Source of the DNA: Trachelipus rathkii
Lineage: Eukaryota; Arthropoda; Malacostraca; Isopoda; Trachelipodidae
DNA length: 64,000 nucleotides
Assembly: GCA_015478945.1 (NCBI GenBank)
Contig: JABUQX010014218.1
Location: 1 to 64,000, forward strand
Direction: 5' to 3'
Position numbers and translations under genes: made by a program. Numbering within the stretch: the first letter of the stretch is position 1; each line of letters starts with the position of its first letter. The notes beneath the pieces were generated by a model, which was not told where the DNA came from, did no database searches, and saw only the letters and a program-made list of their open reading frames with translations. Below are positions 12,001-25,984 of the stretch, one piece after another.

Positions 12001-13042
12001 TATTATAGCAGAATACGTGATAAATTGATCGTCATTATCTAAACGGTAAAAAAAATATTTTAATTTAATTTGATTTACATAAGCAAAATTTAAATAAATA
12101 AAACATAATTTGTTATTTCAATATGTACTTACGAAATTTGACAAAAAAATAATTCAAGCAGTTTTTAAATGTATTTTTTAGAAGTATGGAATTATATACT
12201 AAGACAAAAAATCGAGGATGTACAAGTAGAGAGAATGGGATTAGGTTTTATAAGTTAATTCATAGTGGAATATTTTGTTTTTGTCGAGGATTAGTTGATA
12301 TTTGCTTATTATCATGGTAGAACAAAGGTTCAAGCTGGAGCGTGACTCATTTCCCACTATAGAAGAGGAGAGGAGTTTTTTCGCTGCTGGTGTTAACCAT
12401 TAATGTATTAATTGTATGAGAATGACGCACTAACGAGGTGCTTCTAGGAGCGAACAGAACTTCACTATGAAAGTTTCTTTAACGTTAGAATCGAATCATA
12501 CACGAGCTCGGCCGAATTGCATATGTACCACAAACCCCAAGTTTTAAGCAGTAAGGGTGTCAGGCGTTTTCGATAAATTAGACTGACGAAATGAATATTG
12601 GGAGGAGAAAGAGTACTAGGATTTTGTAAGTTGTCACACAGAAGGCCGTTTGTGCCACGAAGAACGCGGAGCGAGTGTATTCTAGTGTGGAAAGAGTTCG
12701 AGAAGAGGAAGTCTGCTTGACAGCTGCTAACGTTGGTGGCTTTGTTGTTTTATACAGATAGGCAGGTGGTTATATCCAGCTTGTTTTTTCTGTCATGCGG
12801 GAATAGGATTGTGTAAAATTTTTTTTATTTTCATCGGTCTTTGCTATAGATAGAAGCAGAGCTGAATTGGCCGGCTGCGACGACTCTTGCATGTCTATAT
12901 TAGTGAGTATATACGCGTGTTGAGTCAATTTGAAATCATAATAAATATATTGGCAACATTTGATAAAACGAACGTGGTCTGGGAAATAATAATGTGAAAA
13001 AAATAATATAAATACTAAAAATAAAGAAACACTATCGAAAAT
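12001..13042. other. Unassigned single-copy-like stretch
   Basis: 12200-12900 is less AT-rich than its surroundings and purine-rich on the plus strand. Stop codons are frequent in all frames that I scanned. No protein motif, RNA gene or repeat module was recognised. It may be a decayed mobile element. Confidence 0.4.
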
Positions 13043-14040
13043 TCAACGTGAAAAAATTCATAGGAGTTCTTCCTGTTCGGCGCACGAATATACGTTACCT
13101 TCGACTTCTCGGGAAATGGACCGCAGAGAATATTTTGTCGTCCCAAGCGAGTTTTTTCTCGAGGAACAGAAAAAAGTTACGGAATCTAGGTCTTCTAGTA
13201 GCCGAGTAAGGTGAGCCGTGTATTTAACGAGTGAATGATCGAAACTGTGGTCGCTTTCACGCATCCGTCGATCATTTTTTCGGAATCGGCTTCGGATATC
13301 GAAAACTAAAAGCATCTGATAAGTGCTTTATACACCCCCATTTTACTTTCCGTGCTGGGTGTCGGGACCTTCTAAAGAACACTTTGAAAATTAACGTAGA
13401 AAAATCTCAAGTGTTCCTTCCCCCTTACGCTCCGATCAGGGCACCAAATAACGTTACTTTCGACTTCTTGAGAGTTGGGGCAAAATAAATTTTTCGTTCC
13501 CTAAGCGAGTTTTTCTCGAGGAAGCCAAAAAAAAAATTACAAAATCTTGGACTTTGCGTTGCCCTGTAAGGTTAAGCGTGTGGTAAAGAAGTAATAGATC
13601 GAAACTGCGGGTCGCCTTCGCGATTACGTTGAGAAATTCTAGAGCGTTTTCAAATAATCAAAAGTTGACATTCTTTAGCTGCTTAGACCCCCTTTGTTAC
13701 TTTCCAAGGGTGTCGGGTCTTCTAAAGAACACACTTAAAAAATTAACGTGAAAAAATCTCAAGAGTTTCCCCTTAAGTCCGATCGGGGCACGAAATGACG
13801 TTATTTTTCGACTTCTCGGGGTGGCCAAAATAAGTTTTTTCGTTCCTAAGCGAGTTTTCTGTTCGAGAAAAGAGTAAAATACTAAAGAACCTTGGGACTT
13901 CGCGTTTGCCGGAGTAGTTTAAGCGTATGGTAACGAGAGTATAGTCCAAATTGCGTCACCTAGCCGTAATTCGTCAATCAGCTTTTTGAAGATGCTTCGG
14001 ATTGTCGAGAAGAACTTTTGTATTTTTAAAATTATCGAAA
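13043..14040 (-). repeat. ~350-bp tandem array, three copies, containing core module C
   Basis: Copies start at 13043, 13393 and 13744, a period of 350 and 351 bp. Each runs AACGTGAAAAA-TC, a C/T-rich box with CGATC-GGGCAC, ACGTTAC, TTCGACTTCTCGGG, a TTCGTTCC-AAGCGAGTTTT-CTCGAG block, 'gtaatagatcgaaactg', a CATTTTTTCGGA-type segment, then GGGTGTCGGG-CTTCTAAAGAACAC. The C core is in minus orientation. Two overlapping open frames on opposite strands (13058-13315 and 13231-13488) are products of this repeat: they cross the copy boundary and are not preserved in the other two copies. The array is clear; its biological class is unknown. Confidence 0.85.
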
Positions 14041-16009
14041 AGTTCATGAATAATCTTAAGCCAAAGGCATAAAAATTGAAAAATATTTTTATTGTTTTAT
14101 AGATTTTTGAAAATACATTAACTATAAGAAAGCAATAAAAAGGGAATGTCATATATAAAACGTGGTGGGACATTACAAATATCTACCAATTCTTGCTACA
14201 ATATAGATATTAATTATTGATAAAATGGAATGGATTATAGGAATAGTTTAATAAAACTGCCATAACATATTCCATTTTGACACTAAACTATGGGTTAAAA
14301 CAGATTAATAAGTAGATTTATATCTTTGTAATTTTTCTATCAAGAGGATGAAAACATTTTTTACGATAATATGATAGTAAGTTAATAATCTGTATGTAGT
14401 ATAATATTCTAACAACTTCACAATCTGTAATTGAACCATCAGACTCATATTTTACTTTACTTGCCTTCGCTATTTCTATCTAATCAAATATAGTTTTTTT
14501 TTGTAGTTAAGAGTCTAAGAAATACGATATTGCATCTAATATTAATAAAATATGCCGCGTATCGGATTGGGAGCAGGACGTTTAGCGAGTTGTCAAAATA
14601 CGACACACTACAATCAAATTATAAACAACAACGGTTTTACAAGCATGGAATATAAAATATATAATGGTGCTTAGAGATGTGATCAATTAGGAGTCGAAAG
14701 CAATCCAAAATACATCATTGGTATAACTCGGAGAGTAAAACCTTCCAAAAGTAGATTGATATATTTGACCACATTGAATCGTAGTGAATGAAGATCAACC
14801 ACAAATATAAAGTCTAATTATCTTTTATATCCTCCAATAGGGTTACGGTGAACAGGTATGCTTGGAAATCCATAAAAAGAAACATGATCTTGCATTTACG
14901 TCATAACAAAGTCAAACAGATAAGAACAAGAGCGGAACGGAGGCAAGGAGGAATAGAGTAGGCAACTGCTCGTCATGATTAATAATATAAATTCATGTAA
15001 TAACTGATGTGTAACTTTATTGCCAGGTCGGATAATTTGAGGAAATCTATATCATTGGATCATTTGATGCTGGAAACTTGCTACATTGTGATCATTTAAT
15101 GGAAATCTCATTGGATCAGTATACTCCGAGTAATGATATGAATATATGTGTTTTAAGTGAATTTTCTTTAATCATTTAAGAGAACATAAATATATATTGC
15201 TTTATATTTGTTAATAGTTATTCTTTTTTTCTAATATTAGTTAAATATGGGTGTTGCTACAGCGCGTCATGTGCTTTTATTACGTAAATCGTCTCGGGCG
15301 AACTGTAATAGCATTAAATAATAATAACTTGAAGTCTTCTGAAAAGACAATAAGACAAGTAACGCCTGTAATACGGCGGGATAATATCATTTATTTAAAT
15401 AGTGGATTGATATATATTAAATTAGACTTATAATGTAACTAATAATCTGTATCGTAAAATTATCTGTGTTTATCTCTGAACACAACATAGGTAATTGATA
15501 GCTATCGATATGCAATAAAATGTAATTGATGGCTAAGCAATTTTTTCTCTATATTTAAATAATTCATTTTAGCAAATTAGTATATTTATCTCAAACAATA
15601 ACTATTTTTGTGAGTAGGATCACACGTAAAACATCCTCATTTTTTTATTGGATTTTCTGGTCCTATAATTATGGGTTGTAGGGATGTTTATTTTGGATAA
15701 TTCATTTATATCATGACAATAGGCAGTACTATTGTCACTTTTCTTACGCTTTTACAAACTTATAGTATGAACACCTCCGGATTTTTTAATTTCGATAATT
15801 TTTACCTACCATCAATATTCCAATTTGGTCTCGAATCCGATAGTCATCTTTCAAAATGCTCGATGCGTAATAACGCTAGGGTGAGTCGCAAATATGTGGA
15901 TCATAATCATATTAATCGTTAACCATAATCCTATATATCATATTACTGCGGGAACACTGTGACAGTCAAGAATTTTCTATTCAGATAATGTTAAACCTCG
16001 TTAGTATCG
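14041..16009. other. No feature recognised
   Basis: Mixed-complexity sequence with small frames at 15251-15433 and 15713-15922 on the plus strand. Neither has a motif that I recognise, and both lengths are expected by chance. No repeat modules A-D here. Confidence 0.4.
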
Positions 16010-16135
16010 CTGCGGACATAAAAACTCTCACTAGGGACACCAGTTAAAAAATTATATTTAGGCGCCCCAATCCCCACGGAACAGAAGTCGAAAATAACGT
16101 ACCCTATAGTTGTCGATCGGTTGCTTAATATGCCA
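16010..16135 (+). repeat. Solo copy of core module C
   Basis: ACTCTCACTAGGGACACCAG, then an A/T stretch, GGCGCCCCAATCCCCACGG, AGAAGTCGAAAATAACGT and TCGATCGGTTGC match the order of landmarks in module C (plus orientation), without neighbouring A, B or D. Confidence 0.5.
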
Positions 16136-16915
16136 AATTGTTGCGATTTTTGTATCGTTTAAGTGTTAATATTACCAGTTGTTCTTTGAAGTGTTTAATA
16201 CAATTTTCTGTAATCAGATATATTTAATTAAGTATTTTACATCTATAACACTGTCCAATAACAAAAAACAGTGCTTTAATGCTTTCTTGTTATATTATTT
16301 CGAGATATCGATAAAAATGCTCGACGAGAATCGCGACATAGGCTGATCGCTAAGTCTTTCGATCTTATTTACTTTCATTACCAACACGCTTTAACCTTTT
16401 CATGCTTCACCTCAAAGTTCAAAGATATTTGTAATTTTATTTTTTGTATATATCCACGAGAAAACTTCAGTTTTAAGTTATTACAAAAATTATTTTTCTA
16501 GTTTTGACGTTCCAAACTTTCTTCAAGAAAAGTCGGGCAATCGTAAATGTTATACGGGCTTCTTTAATTTGTGTAGTGAACATCTACTGATCGTGAAGCT
16601 GATAAGGGATAACGGAATCAAACTGAGATTTATCTTAACGGTTATAATATTATATCTAAAGTGTTCTTTAGAACGAGCCCTAGATCACCCACACGGATAA
16701 ATGATATATAGTGAGGATAGTATAAGCCTTTCCAGAAGTACTTTATATATATTACTGAATATCTGAAAGCCTGATTACGTAATAAAAAATTAGAATCGTA
16801 AACGTGAATGTGAAAGGATCAGACTCACAGTTTCTCGTAGATTCTTAATCACTTCGATTATTAAACACTCAACCTTATCGGCTACTAGAATGACCCTAAG
16901 AAATTCCGTAAACTT
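16136..16915. other. No feature recognised
   Basis: Spacer between two solo C copies about 0.9 kb apart. No coding frame or repeat module seen. Confidence 0.4.
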
Positions 16916-17065
16916 ATTTTTTATCTGAGAGGTTTCTCATCGAGAAAATACTCGCTTTATAAGGGAAGACAATATATATTTATGGTCGACCCTTTCCGGA
17001 GTACGAAAGTAACTGTGTATTTTCGTGCCCCGAACAGAGGATAGTAGAATCCCTTGATATTTTGA
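16916..17065 (+). repeat. Solo copy of core module C
   Basis: GAGGTTTCTCATCGAGAAAA, ACTCGCTTTATAAGGG, CGAAAGTAACTG, TTTTCGTGCCCCGAAC and a terminal 'gatattttgattcacg' follow the landmarks of C in plus orientation. Confidence 0.6.
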
Positions 17066-20000
17066 TTCACGTTATTATTCTAAAGTGTTATCTTTATATT
17101 CCAGTTATTAAATTTATTATTTTTTTCACAAATTATAATTCCAGAACCCGTTCGTTTTAGTATATACTCAATTCCATACAAATTATGAATACAAAGGGTG
17201 TCAGCCAGAAAGTACAAGAGGGAAAGGCGGGAAGATATTTGACGTTGGTAAGTAATATCAATGGTAATATAAAGAAGGAATGAAAATAAAAAATTATAAA
17301 CAATTTATTATTATGCATGAGAAATAAGATAAAAGTATAATAACTTAATTGTAAAAATTGGCTAACGTAGTAGATGACAAAGAGTCATGTTAGAACTTTT
17401 TCATAACAATAAAATCTACTATCAGCTCCGTTATGTGGCAAAGCTAGCCTTGATAAACTAAATATTATCACTATTACTTTAATTCGTTTATAATATTATT
17501 TATTAGGCAGTTTTTTATTCGAAAAAGACCGCTGACACCTCTTACTGATTATAATTATCTTCGGAGGGTTATGGATATTTCAATTGGTCGAGCTGTAGAG
17601 ATCGAAATTTCCGTTGAATATTTTTTCTCTTGAATGTTTCATGAGTATTTCGATCTCTAAGAAGCAACTTCGACATTGTGCGCTTTTAAAATTATACAAG
17701 AAATTAACCTAAGCCTATGACGACATAAACGTTATCTTCTTTTACTAGGGGTAAAAAGTTGTATCACGTCAGCTTGATTATGTTTGATTTATTTAAGCAA
17801 AATAAAGTAATAAATCCTTAAAAAAACTAAGATCATTCATATTTATATTATATACATATATATATATAATAATACATTTTCTATATATAAATAATCTACT
17901 TTTTTAATATCCGAGTTTAAGTTGAAAAAAATATATAAAGATACAAACTTAAATATCAATATTTATGACAAAGACGACTTTTTAGAACATGTTATAAAAA
18001 ATTCACTTCTATATAATGCATTAAACTCTATGAAATATAATCAGGAGTCGCACCAAAACTATAAATAACTTGACAAATTCAAATTTAATAAGATATTCAA
18101 TTTTTCAAATACTATTATGGTAAAAATAAATAAAGTATTTATATATAACAAATAGTGAGAAAAAATAAGTATTATGACATTTAAATATGTTTCGCTTATT
18201 GGTACAATCTTAAATTAGAAATATTATATAAAATTAAATATTTATATATTTTTGATATAATTTGATAATAACAATAACAATAAAAAAGTTAATATAATAT
18301 TAACTAGCAAAATGGTTCAATTACAATTTAATAGTGGAAGAGGTTAGTTTATATATTTAGTGGAATATTATAGTAATCGCTTACTGTAATACAAAATACT
18401 AAAATTCGATGGGTTGTCCTCATAGAATATAAAATTACATAAATTAAGATTATCTATTATGATATTTTTGATTCTTCACAGTGCTTATATCGCTATTTTT
18501 GTAAAACAGCGAAATAGTGCTTAAATTTTATAGTTTATTCAAAAAATTATTTCGCTTATTCGCCGACATAATCTTAAAGTTCGACCAGATGATTATATAT
18601 ATACTATATTGAAGTTTTATTATTTATTGTTTTCAAGCAAAAAATAATTAATTACAACAAAAAACGAAATAATATATTTAATTACTCAATCAAAATAACT
18701 CAGTTTATCGTGGGGATCAAGGGATTCCAACTATCTAAATATGTATACTTCAACATAGCATCTAATCAATCTTTTTATTATATATTAAGCAGCAAATCGG
18801 ATCAATTGTGTCAATAACAATATAATATAGGAACGAATCTCTATTTATATTTGCTTCTGATGTTAGTGAGTTATTAGATTCGGTATAATAATTTCTAATG
18901 CTAACGTGCACAACATAAAATTCAAAGATTCTTTTCCATGTAACCGCAAGAAGATGGAATAGGATCAACTATCTAATGCTAAGGTAAGGTATGCTTAAGC
19001 TAAAATAGATAACTGTTAAACAAAAGACTCATGACTGTGTTAGCGATCAATCGCCCTATTCATATTCCGCATAATTGACGTGGATATTTTCAACGAAGCC
19101 CGCGTGAGAAGATAACTAATAATATTCTTTTAATCACATTGAATGTAGATTCCATCGAAATCAACGTTAAGTTAAATTAATATGTTCACTATTGAGTATT
19201 TAAGTGTCTTCTAAGAAAAGATAATACAATAGTGTTCCCTGAAGGTTTTATCGCGGATTATAATAATTACAACTGGTGTATGGTGTAAGTAAGGCATACA
19301 TATTCTCCACGTCTCAGACTAGTAATATAGAGGTAAGTTATAGTTAATATTTGTCTGATCTGTGGCCTTTAATCTGGTGAGAAACTGGAGCAACTATTAG
19401 ATTTTAAATATTTATGTTTGTGAATCCAGATCAGATTTCTCTCGAACTAAAATTAAGTTGCTGTTATTGTTATTCTTAGTCTCAAAAATATTATTTATAT
19501 AGTGATATTATAAGTTTCACTATACTCAACTATAAGTTATAGTTAGATTTATCCATCGTCCTGTTCTCATTTTATCCAAAGGCAATCTGCGCTTTTATTG
19601 ATTTATATAGGCCGATTTTTCCCTATTAAGAGCTTCTCTCTATGGCTTCAACAGCGAGTATTTGAAATCAAATTTTCTTTTTATTTGTCTTACTATTTAA
19701 TATTAATATTGTAGTTGTATTTAATGATATATGTAATAATGCTTACTCATTACGATCTGGATGAATCAATTACCAACGTATTATCTAGGCCTCGCCAAAC
19801 CTTTCTCCTTCATATCCCTAAAATATGCATTAGTTCTAAGAAAATTGGTGTAGACGAAGTCGGCACCCGGATATTTCTTTACTTATTGAAGTAGGAATTA
19901 AACACCGTGCAAAAATGGCAATGTTTGCTGCGGATTTTAGCATTCTTTGTCTGATTTGAGAGCTTAAAACGTATCTTTGAACTCAACTAGATGAAAAATT

Positions 20001-21990
20001 AAGTCTCATGTGATACACGTGTGTCATTTTTCCCTTGTGATTGGATGCTTCTACTCCGTATCTACTTTTTAAACGCTGAAATACGCGTAGAGGAACAATA
20101 ATGCCCATCCACGTCGTCAGCCTATTTATGGATATAAGGGACACCTTACTCCATCAATGCACTTATCTTAAATCTGTAGGAAAAGAATAAAACTCGAATC
20201 TTCAGTTAACCGGTATAATCATACGAAAACTTAAGTTAGGAAAATATGAGCAATTTGCGTCCAATCTTTCTGCATCTATGTGATTAGCTTTGAACTTGCA
20301 AAAAAACTGTGGAATAATCATCTTTATCTATGACTATCCAAATAATATCACATGAGAGAACATAAGAATATACATACAACATATAAATGAATCGGGATTA
20401 AAAAAACTCGATTAAGACTGAAAAATAATGTGATTTTGGTTACATATTGCGGCGTCGTCCGTTGCATTTGTAAAATTTTCCATATATGCTATTTATCTAA
20501 CTTGTTCTATCACAAAAATAAAATTAATTTGTAATCCAGTCAAGATTAAGTGGCGATGCTTAAAGGAAGGACTATAGGAGTCTTTCTGAAGGAGCCCTTC
20601 AAAATTATATACAAATTTACTCATTCATTTAAATCAAAAGTATATATTGCCACTCTACACAATCTTGTGAGACTAGTAAAAAAACTCTAGTGTGAGGCGT
20701 AGCTCTCACAGTTCTCAGCTTGGGCATACTTAACATAAGTACGCATTCATTGATGTGTTTCTTACTTCTCGTAGTCATATCTTTACTCCGAGAATATCAA
20801 GGAAGCAATGTATAAATTTACGAGGAAGTCTTCAGTTCTGCGTGTATAGTACGAATTATACATTTATAGGCTGCAGCTTTCTATGTCAGACAATAATTTC
20901 GGCATATTTCCTCTTCTTTTCTCTTTGTGCTTATCCGTTTCATGGTACAGTTCTCTATAACTTTCAAAGTAGACCTTCAATTAATTTGTTTTACAACTCT
21001 ATCTAAACAGCATCCTTTTGAAGTCCATTACAAAAAGCGCCTTAAAAACCCTATAGTTATGAATATGCGAGTTGTGAGACGATTCCTACATTCCGCCTAA
21101 GATTTCATCCTCTATTTGATTCAACTTTCGATTTTTCTTATAACAATAATTATTTTATTAAGTTATTATTAGTATTCAATTACTATAAAATTTAATTTAT
21201 TTATTGTAGAACTGAAAAGTTGAGGGAGAACTAAAATTAATATTATATATTATATAATTAAAAATATTATTAATATTATCATTATATATATAAATATTCT
21301 ATATATTTATATTATTATTTTGTAACAGTTAGACATTCCAAACATAATTACCTAGCATCCCTAATTGGGGTTATTGGCGTTCATTCATCATAGATTGAAT
21401 GTCGAAAATTGAGTAAAACGAGAAGAATTGGGGAAACTGATCGCAATTTTGTTAAAATCTAAACGGCTCTTTGCTATTCTTTTCTCTCATTATTAGGTGT
21501 TTCTAATCTAACAGAAATTTCTGGTTGCCGCTCCCTAACCTTCATCGAGGTGTAGATACTTAAAATTAATTTAGATGGTTAAAAAGGAAATATAATAATA
21601 ATACTAGATATGTAATACTAAATAACTCCTCGCATAGAAGTTATAATCATAATAATCATTATTATATATATAACCGTTAATTATTTTATTATATAATAGC
21701 TATATTTACTATTTTTAATTAATTTTATGATATTATAAAGCGTAATATATATATCTAATTTGTTTTAAAATTAATATATTAAGTCTACCCCAATAATTTT
21801 AAATAATTTAACCAAATTTTATTAAAAACATTCATTTTCTTTTCGATGGTTTATATTAAAGGTATTACAAGGTAACATTTCCGGGATAAAACATTATATC
21901 AAGACACGTCTTTTATCAAAAAGCATTTATTTACACGATACATAACTACGTCGACAACTTACTTTATATTATAATTGCAATTTACTAAAG
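17066..21990. other. No gene recognised; AT-rich sub-blocks
   Basis: 17820-18720 and 21160-21800 are AT-rich. 19700-20950 is of more normal complexity but every frame is short; the longest, 20755-21006 plus, 83 codons, has no motif that I recognise. No tRNA-like or rRNA sequence was noticed. Confidence 0.4.
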
Positions 21991-21999
21991 ATTGACTCA

Positions 22000-22345
22000 G
22001 AACATAAGAGAGCTTACTCTTTGTAACAACGTCTTCCGAGGTATCTCTCCACCAGGAATTCATCAATATAACAGCTTTCGTTTAACGGAGGGCATTGTAA
22101 TCGCCCGAGAGCCTTTCCTCGTTGGATTCTCCCATCGCCCCTGTATATCACGGGATCCACATCCTGGGACTGTATCTGGTTCAGACTATGTCTCACAAGG
22201 AGATCCATGTTGTGCGTCTCTTACGTTGATCTTAACTATTCATTTAATGAAATACCTATTCATTCAATAAACAGCACGTTTGATTTTTACAGCTTTTCCT
22301 CTTCTACCACGCGCCACATATCCGACGTATGATAGATTCACTACA
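22000..22345 (+). pseudogene. Possible non-LTR (RTE-like) reverse transcriptase remnant
   Basis: The plus frame at 21992-22270 contains SQGDPCCASL at about 22190-22219. This resembles the (K/R)QGD-x-(L/I)SP-x-LF signature just before the catalytic YADD/FADD box in RTE-type reverse transcriptases. About 145 bp further, near 22310-22345, 'ccacatatccgacgtatgat' could be a frame-broken HLRYADD-like coding segment; the spacing (about 48 codons) is close to what the family has. The rest of the domain is not recognisable and stops interrupt it. Seen directly: the QGDP string and its spacing. Family knowledge: RT motif order. The assignment is inference and could be chance. Confidence 0.25.
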
Positions 22346-25300
22346 ATTTAGGACAAGCTCTCCACCACCTTTCTCTTAATAGTTGTATATTAATCATTTA
22401 ACTCAATTCACACTTAAGATAAAATCTAAAGATCTGTAAAGAATTGGTAAAATAAATATCTATTAATTCACATTAATTGGATATTTTTTTTTCTTCGTAT
22501 TATATAATTTTATTCTTATAAGTAATTTAATTTATAATTTTTTATCTATACATCTATGTAGCAAAATAATAATCACCTTGGTTGTTGTTACCTTAATAAT
22601 TAGATAAAATTGTTTAAAAAACGTTGAAGCAGTATTTTCTTATAATTATTATTTATTATTTTGTATTATAGTTATACCTAACTTTGACTTCGCGGAGTAA
22701 AATTTATAGAAACGTCCATAAGTTCTTTTCAATGAAGTGAGAGTAAATACTCGAAAACTTTATATTTTATTATAATGTAATGTGTGTGAAGTGAATGAGT
22801 ACGCCCACTCATACACACGTTCATCTTTTTTAATAGATTTATTATTGGCTTTTTTTTTTAATAATAAATTAGATGTCTTCAGTTTACTTATAATTTCCTA
22901 AAGCTAATGTGTTTATATTGTTATCTAATAGAGTCATTACTTCAAAATTTAAGAAGTTTAATAAATTTTAGTCGTAATGTAAATTAAGATAAGGTAAGTC
23001 ACTGATAAGGATATTATACTGGGTATTAAAAAAACAATGTAATTATATATATATTATACTTTAATATATTAATTTTTTTTGTCCTAGTTGAACTTTTTGG
23101 AATAGAGCATAATTTTATATTTAGAATTTAAGATACCTTAATTACGAGTATATAAACTAGAGTATTATCAGCATGAACATACAGTCTAATACATATATTG
23201 GAGACTGTATGTGTAATTGTAGTTTGATGTTCAGCTGTCTTATTATGCTGATGGTTTGTTCTTTGATGTTCGAATTAAATACTAAAAACTTGCGCTTTCA
23301 GATGCGTATGGGCTTCATTGATACTATATTACTTTCTTCCATACCTAGCTAGCTTTGCAAATTATCTGTCTTATATCTAATCACTTTCGAAAGGTATCGA
23401 CTATAAAACCCCTCCTTCTTCCTTCAATAAATTTACATTTAGAAGGATACCTCAGGACGAGGTTGGACGACTCTGACACCAAGTAACTATTTTTCGTCCT
23501 GCTCTGTGACTGTGGCTCTACCCATATATTGTGGTCGCAAGTCAAACACGTATTCATAGTAATGTGCATTCGCGATGTAATTGGGTATCTTTTCTATTTT
23601 ATATTTAGATCTTATCCTCTGTAATTAGGGTAAACACTCATTATTTAGTCGCTATAGAGAAAACAATCATTTGCAGAATCTAACGATATTCGCCTAAACT
23701 TATAAGTACAAAGACTCATAAATTCTGCTCTCTATCATTAAAAGATTAGTCGTACTTCAACAAGTAATAGACGAATTCACTTGAGAATATTTCTATAAAT
23801 TAATCGAATTAATCACTATTGAAATATTGAAATATTATCCTTTAATAACATGGATACACATACAGTCATACTCTTCCTGAAAGTAATAACGACTTACGGT
23901 GCAACATAATTATAAATCAGTTTTACACTTCTCTCCTACTACACCTCACCTCTTCCTTTCACCTTGCTTTCTCTTTGCTTTCGAGGTACCGAACTGGGGC
24001 GGCAAAATCTTCACCCAATTTTATTTCCTAAAAAGGGTTTGTTCTCCTATGTGGCGACGTTTATCTTATTCAGGATGACGAGAGCAAAAATATAAAACTA
24101 CGCGACAAATACTTCAAGTCTGTAGGGAAGAATGGAGCTCATGTAACAGAATTTGTTATAGTGATTACGTCAAACCGGTGAGCTTATCCAACTTTAGCCT
24201 TCGAGACCAATTTAAATTCATTATGAATATTATCTGTTAAGTTTTCTAATTATATATATTCTTTCTGTTCTTTAATTTTATGCTGCTCTCTTTCGTTATT
24301 TGGAAAATGTCTAATTGAACCTAATCTGGCTAATCTATTCTACCACTTTTAATATATCTTATGACCATAGTAGCAAAATGATTCAATCTTACCCTTTGAT
24401 TAGCAGGAAAAAAGTGTGATCAACATACCAATAATGGTAACTGAATGGTAATCCGTTTGCGTTGCTTCAGTTATCTTTCCATATTATTTACTTTTTGAAA
24501 TTTGTAATACATAACAATCAATGTATTCACCTTAATAGAATAATAACCTTAAATTCTCATCTATATTTCTTTCGTTTATGACAATACATCGATTCTTAAG
24601 GAGCGACGACTTCGGCATAAATTTGTTTGAAATTATTAAAATGAGAAAGGTCTATAATTGAACACAATAATTCAGAAAGCTGTTATAACCAAACGTTGGG
24701 CAACAACCTCTTTGCTTTTTCGAAAAAAATATACCTCGTCTTAATGCGGAGATCTCGATAGAGGATTCATTTTTTGCAACCTGTGTGCATCTCTCTGCAT
24801 TGACACTTATTTCAAAGTTACCGTTTACTATATTCTCTTTGAAGTTAGACAACTGAAGCACTCAAGATAACGAGAGGTGTCGATAATTGTCGGGTGACAA
24901 CTATTATAAAATGATTTGCTGGGTAGTACGTTATTTATCACTAGGGAACTGGTTACAGAATCTTGCCTCATATAACAGCTTTGTTATTTAACACATATCT
25001 TATATACTATATGATTTTTTTCTTAGTCGCGAATTTGACGTAGCAGTACTGTATGTCGCATACATTACATCTTAATTTTTAACGAAGATATTTTGTTTAC
25101 GATATCCTCAAACTAAAATTTCTCATATTTTCACTTTGTAGTAAATTAAATGAGATCTTCTAATCCGAGCCAAACTTAATCAAATAACAATACACTTATA
25201 ATAATATCTAGGATTATTTTTTAGGCACGTGCGCGAAAAAAGGAGAAATATAAAAACTTTCTCGCATTACAAGGCGGATATCTGGAGAAAATATCATTGC

Positions 25301-25980
25301 GGATATGGCTCTTGGCATGTTTGGCGCATCATCAAATATCTCAGTCTTCCATGTCCGGAGAAAAGTCTAATTTATAGTGAGTGAAAAATATTTGCCCGCA
25401 TATATTTCGGAATTATATAGAGTAGCAGAATTCCGATAGGAGTATCTTAATTATATTTAAAGTATAAAAACATTAACATAAGGTAATTATCTATTCTAGA
25501 ATTCTAGATAAATCTATATTTACTAATAAATAATTATCTTTATTTATATTATATTAATATTATAAGTTTGATTAATTGTTAGTTCATTAGGGCATATTTA
25601 TAAACTAAGGTTATATTGCTGCAATCTAAAAAAATGAGTTTTAACGGTACTATTTCAATTCTAATTATTTTTACTATTATTACATGTTGTAATTACCATA
25701 CATTATTATATAATCATATATTAATCATATAATATACAATATATATAAATTAATTTATATATATTATTATTAATAATAATCAATATTGTCAATATGTAAT
25801 ATATATTATATATATTAATATATATTAATATTATATTAATATATATACCTTGTTATTAAAAGTTTGTTTCAAAGTCAGTTCATACCAAGTTAGAGCCAGT
25901 TATTTTTCTTATATGATTTGTGCAGCAATTGAAAGGGTAGCATGAATGTCCCAATTTCCCACTATCAACACTCACAACAT
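22346..25980. other. No gene recognised
   Basis: Mixed sequence with AT-rich patches (22440-22700, 25480-25860). Minus-strand frames at 23381-23569 and 24652-24861 have no recognisable domain. A hairpin inside is listed separately. Confidence 0.4.
23177..23212. repeat. Perfect 11-bp inverted repeat (hairpin)
   Basis: ACATACAGTCT at 23177-23187 is the exact reverse complement of AGACTGTATGT at 23202-23212, with a 14-nt loop. Looser complementarity continues outside (ATGAAC upstream, GTTCA downstream). Too short to call a microRNA precursor or transposon end. Confidence 0.6.
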
Positions 25981-25984
25981 AAAC

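Noticed and set aside
13058..13488. Two overlapping open frames on opposite strands
   Set aside because: They lie in the 350-bp tandem repeat, cross a copy boundary and are not kept open in the other copies.
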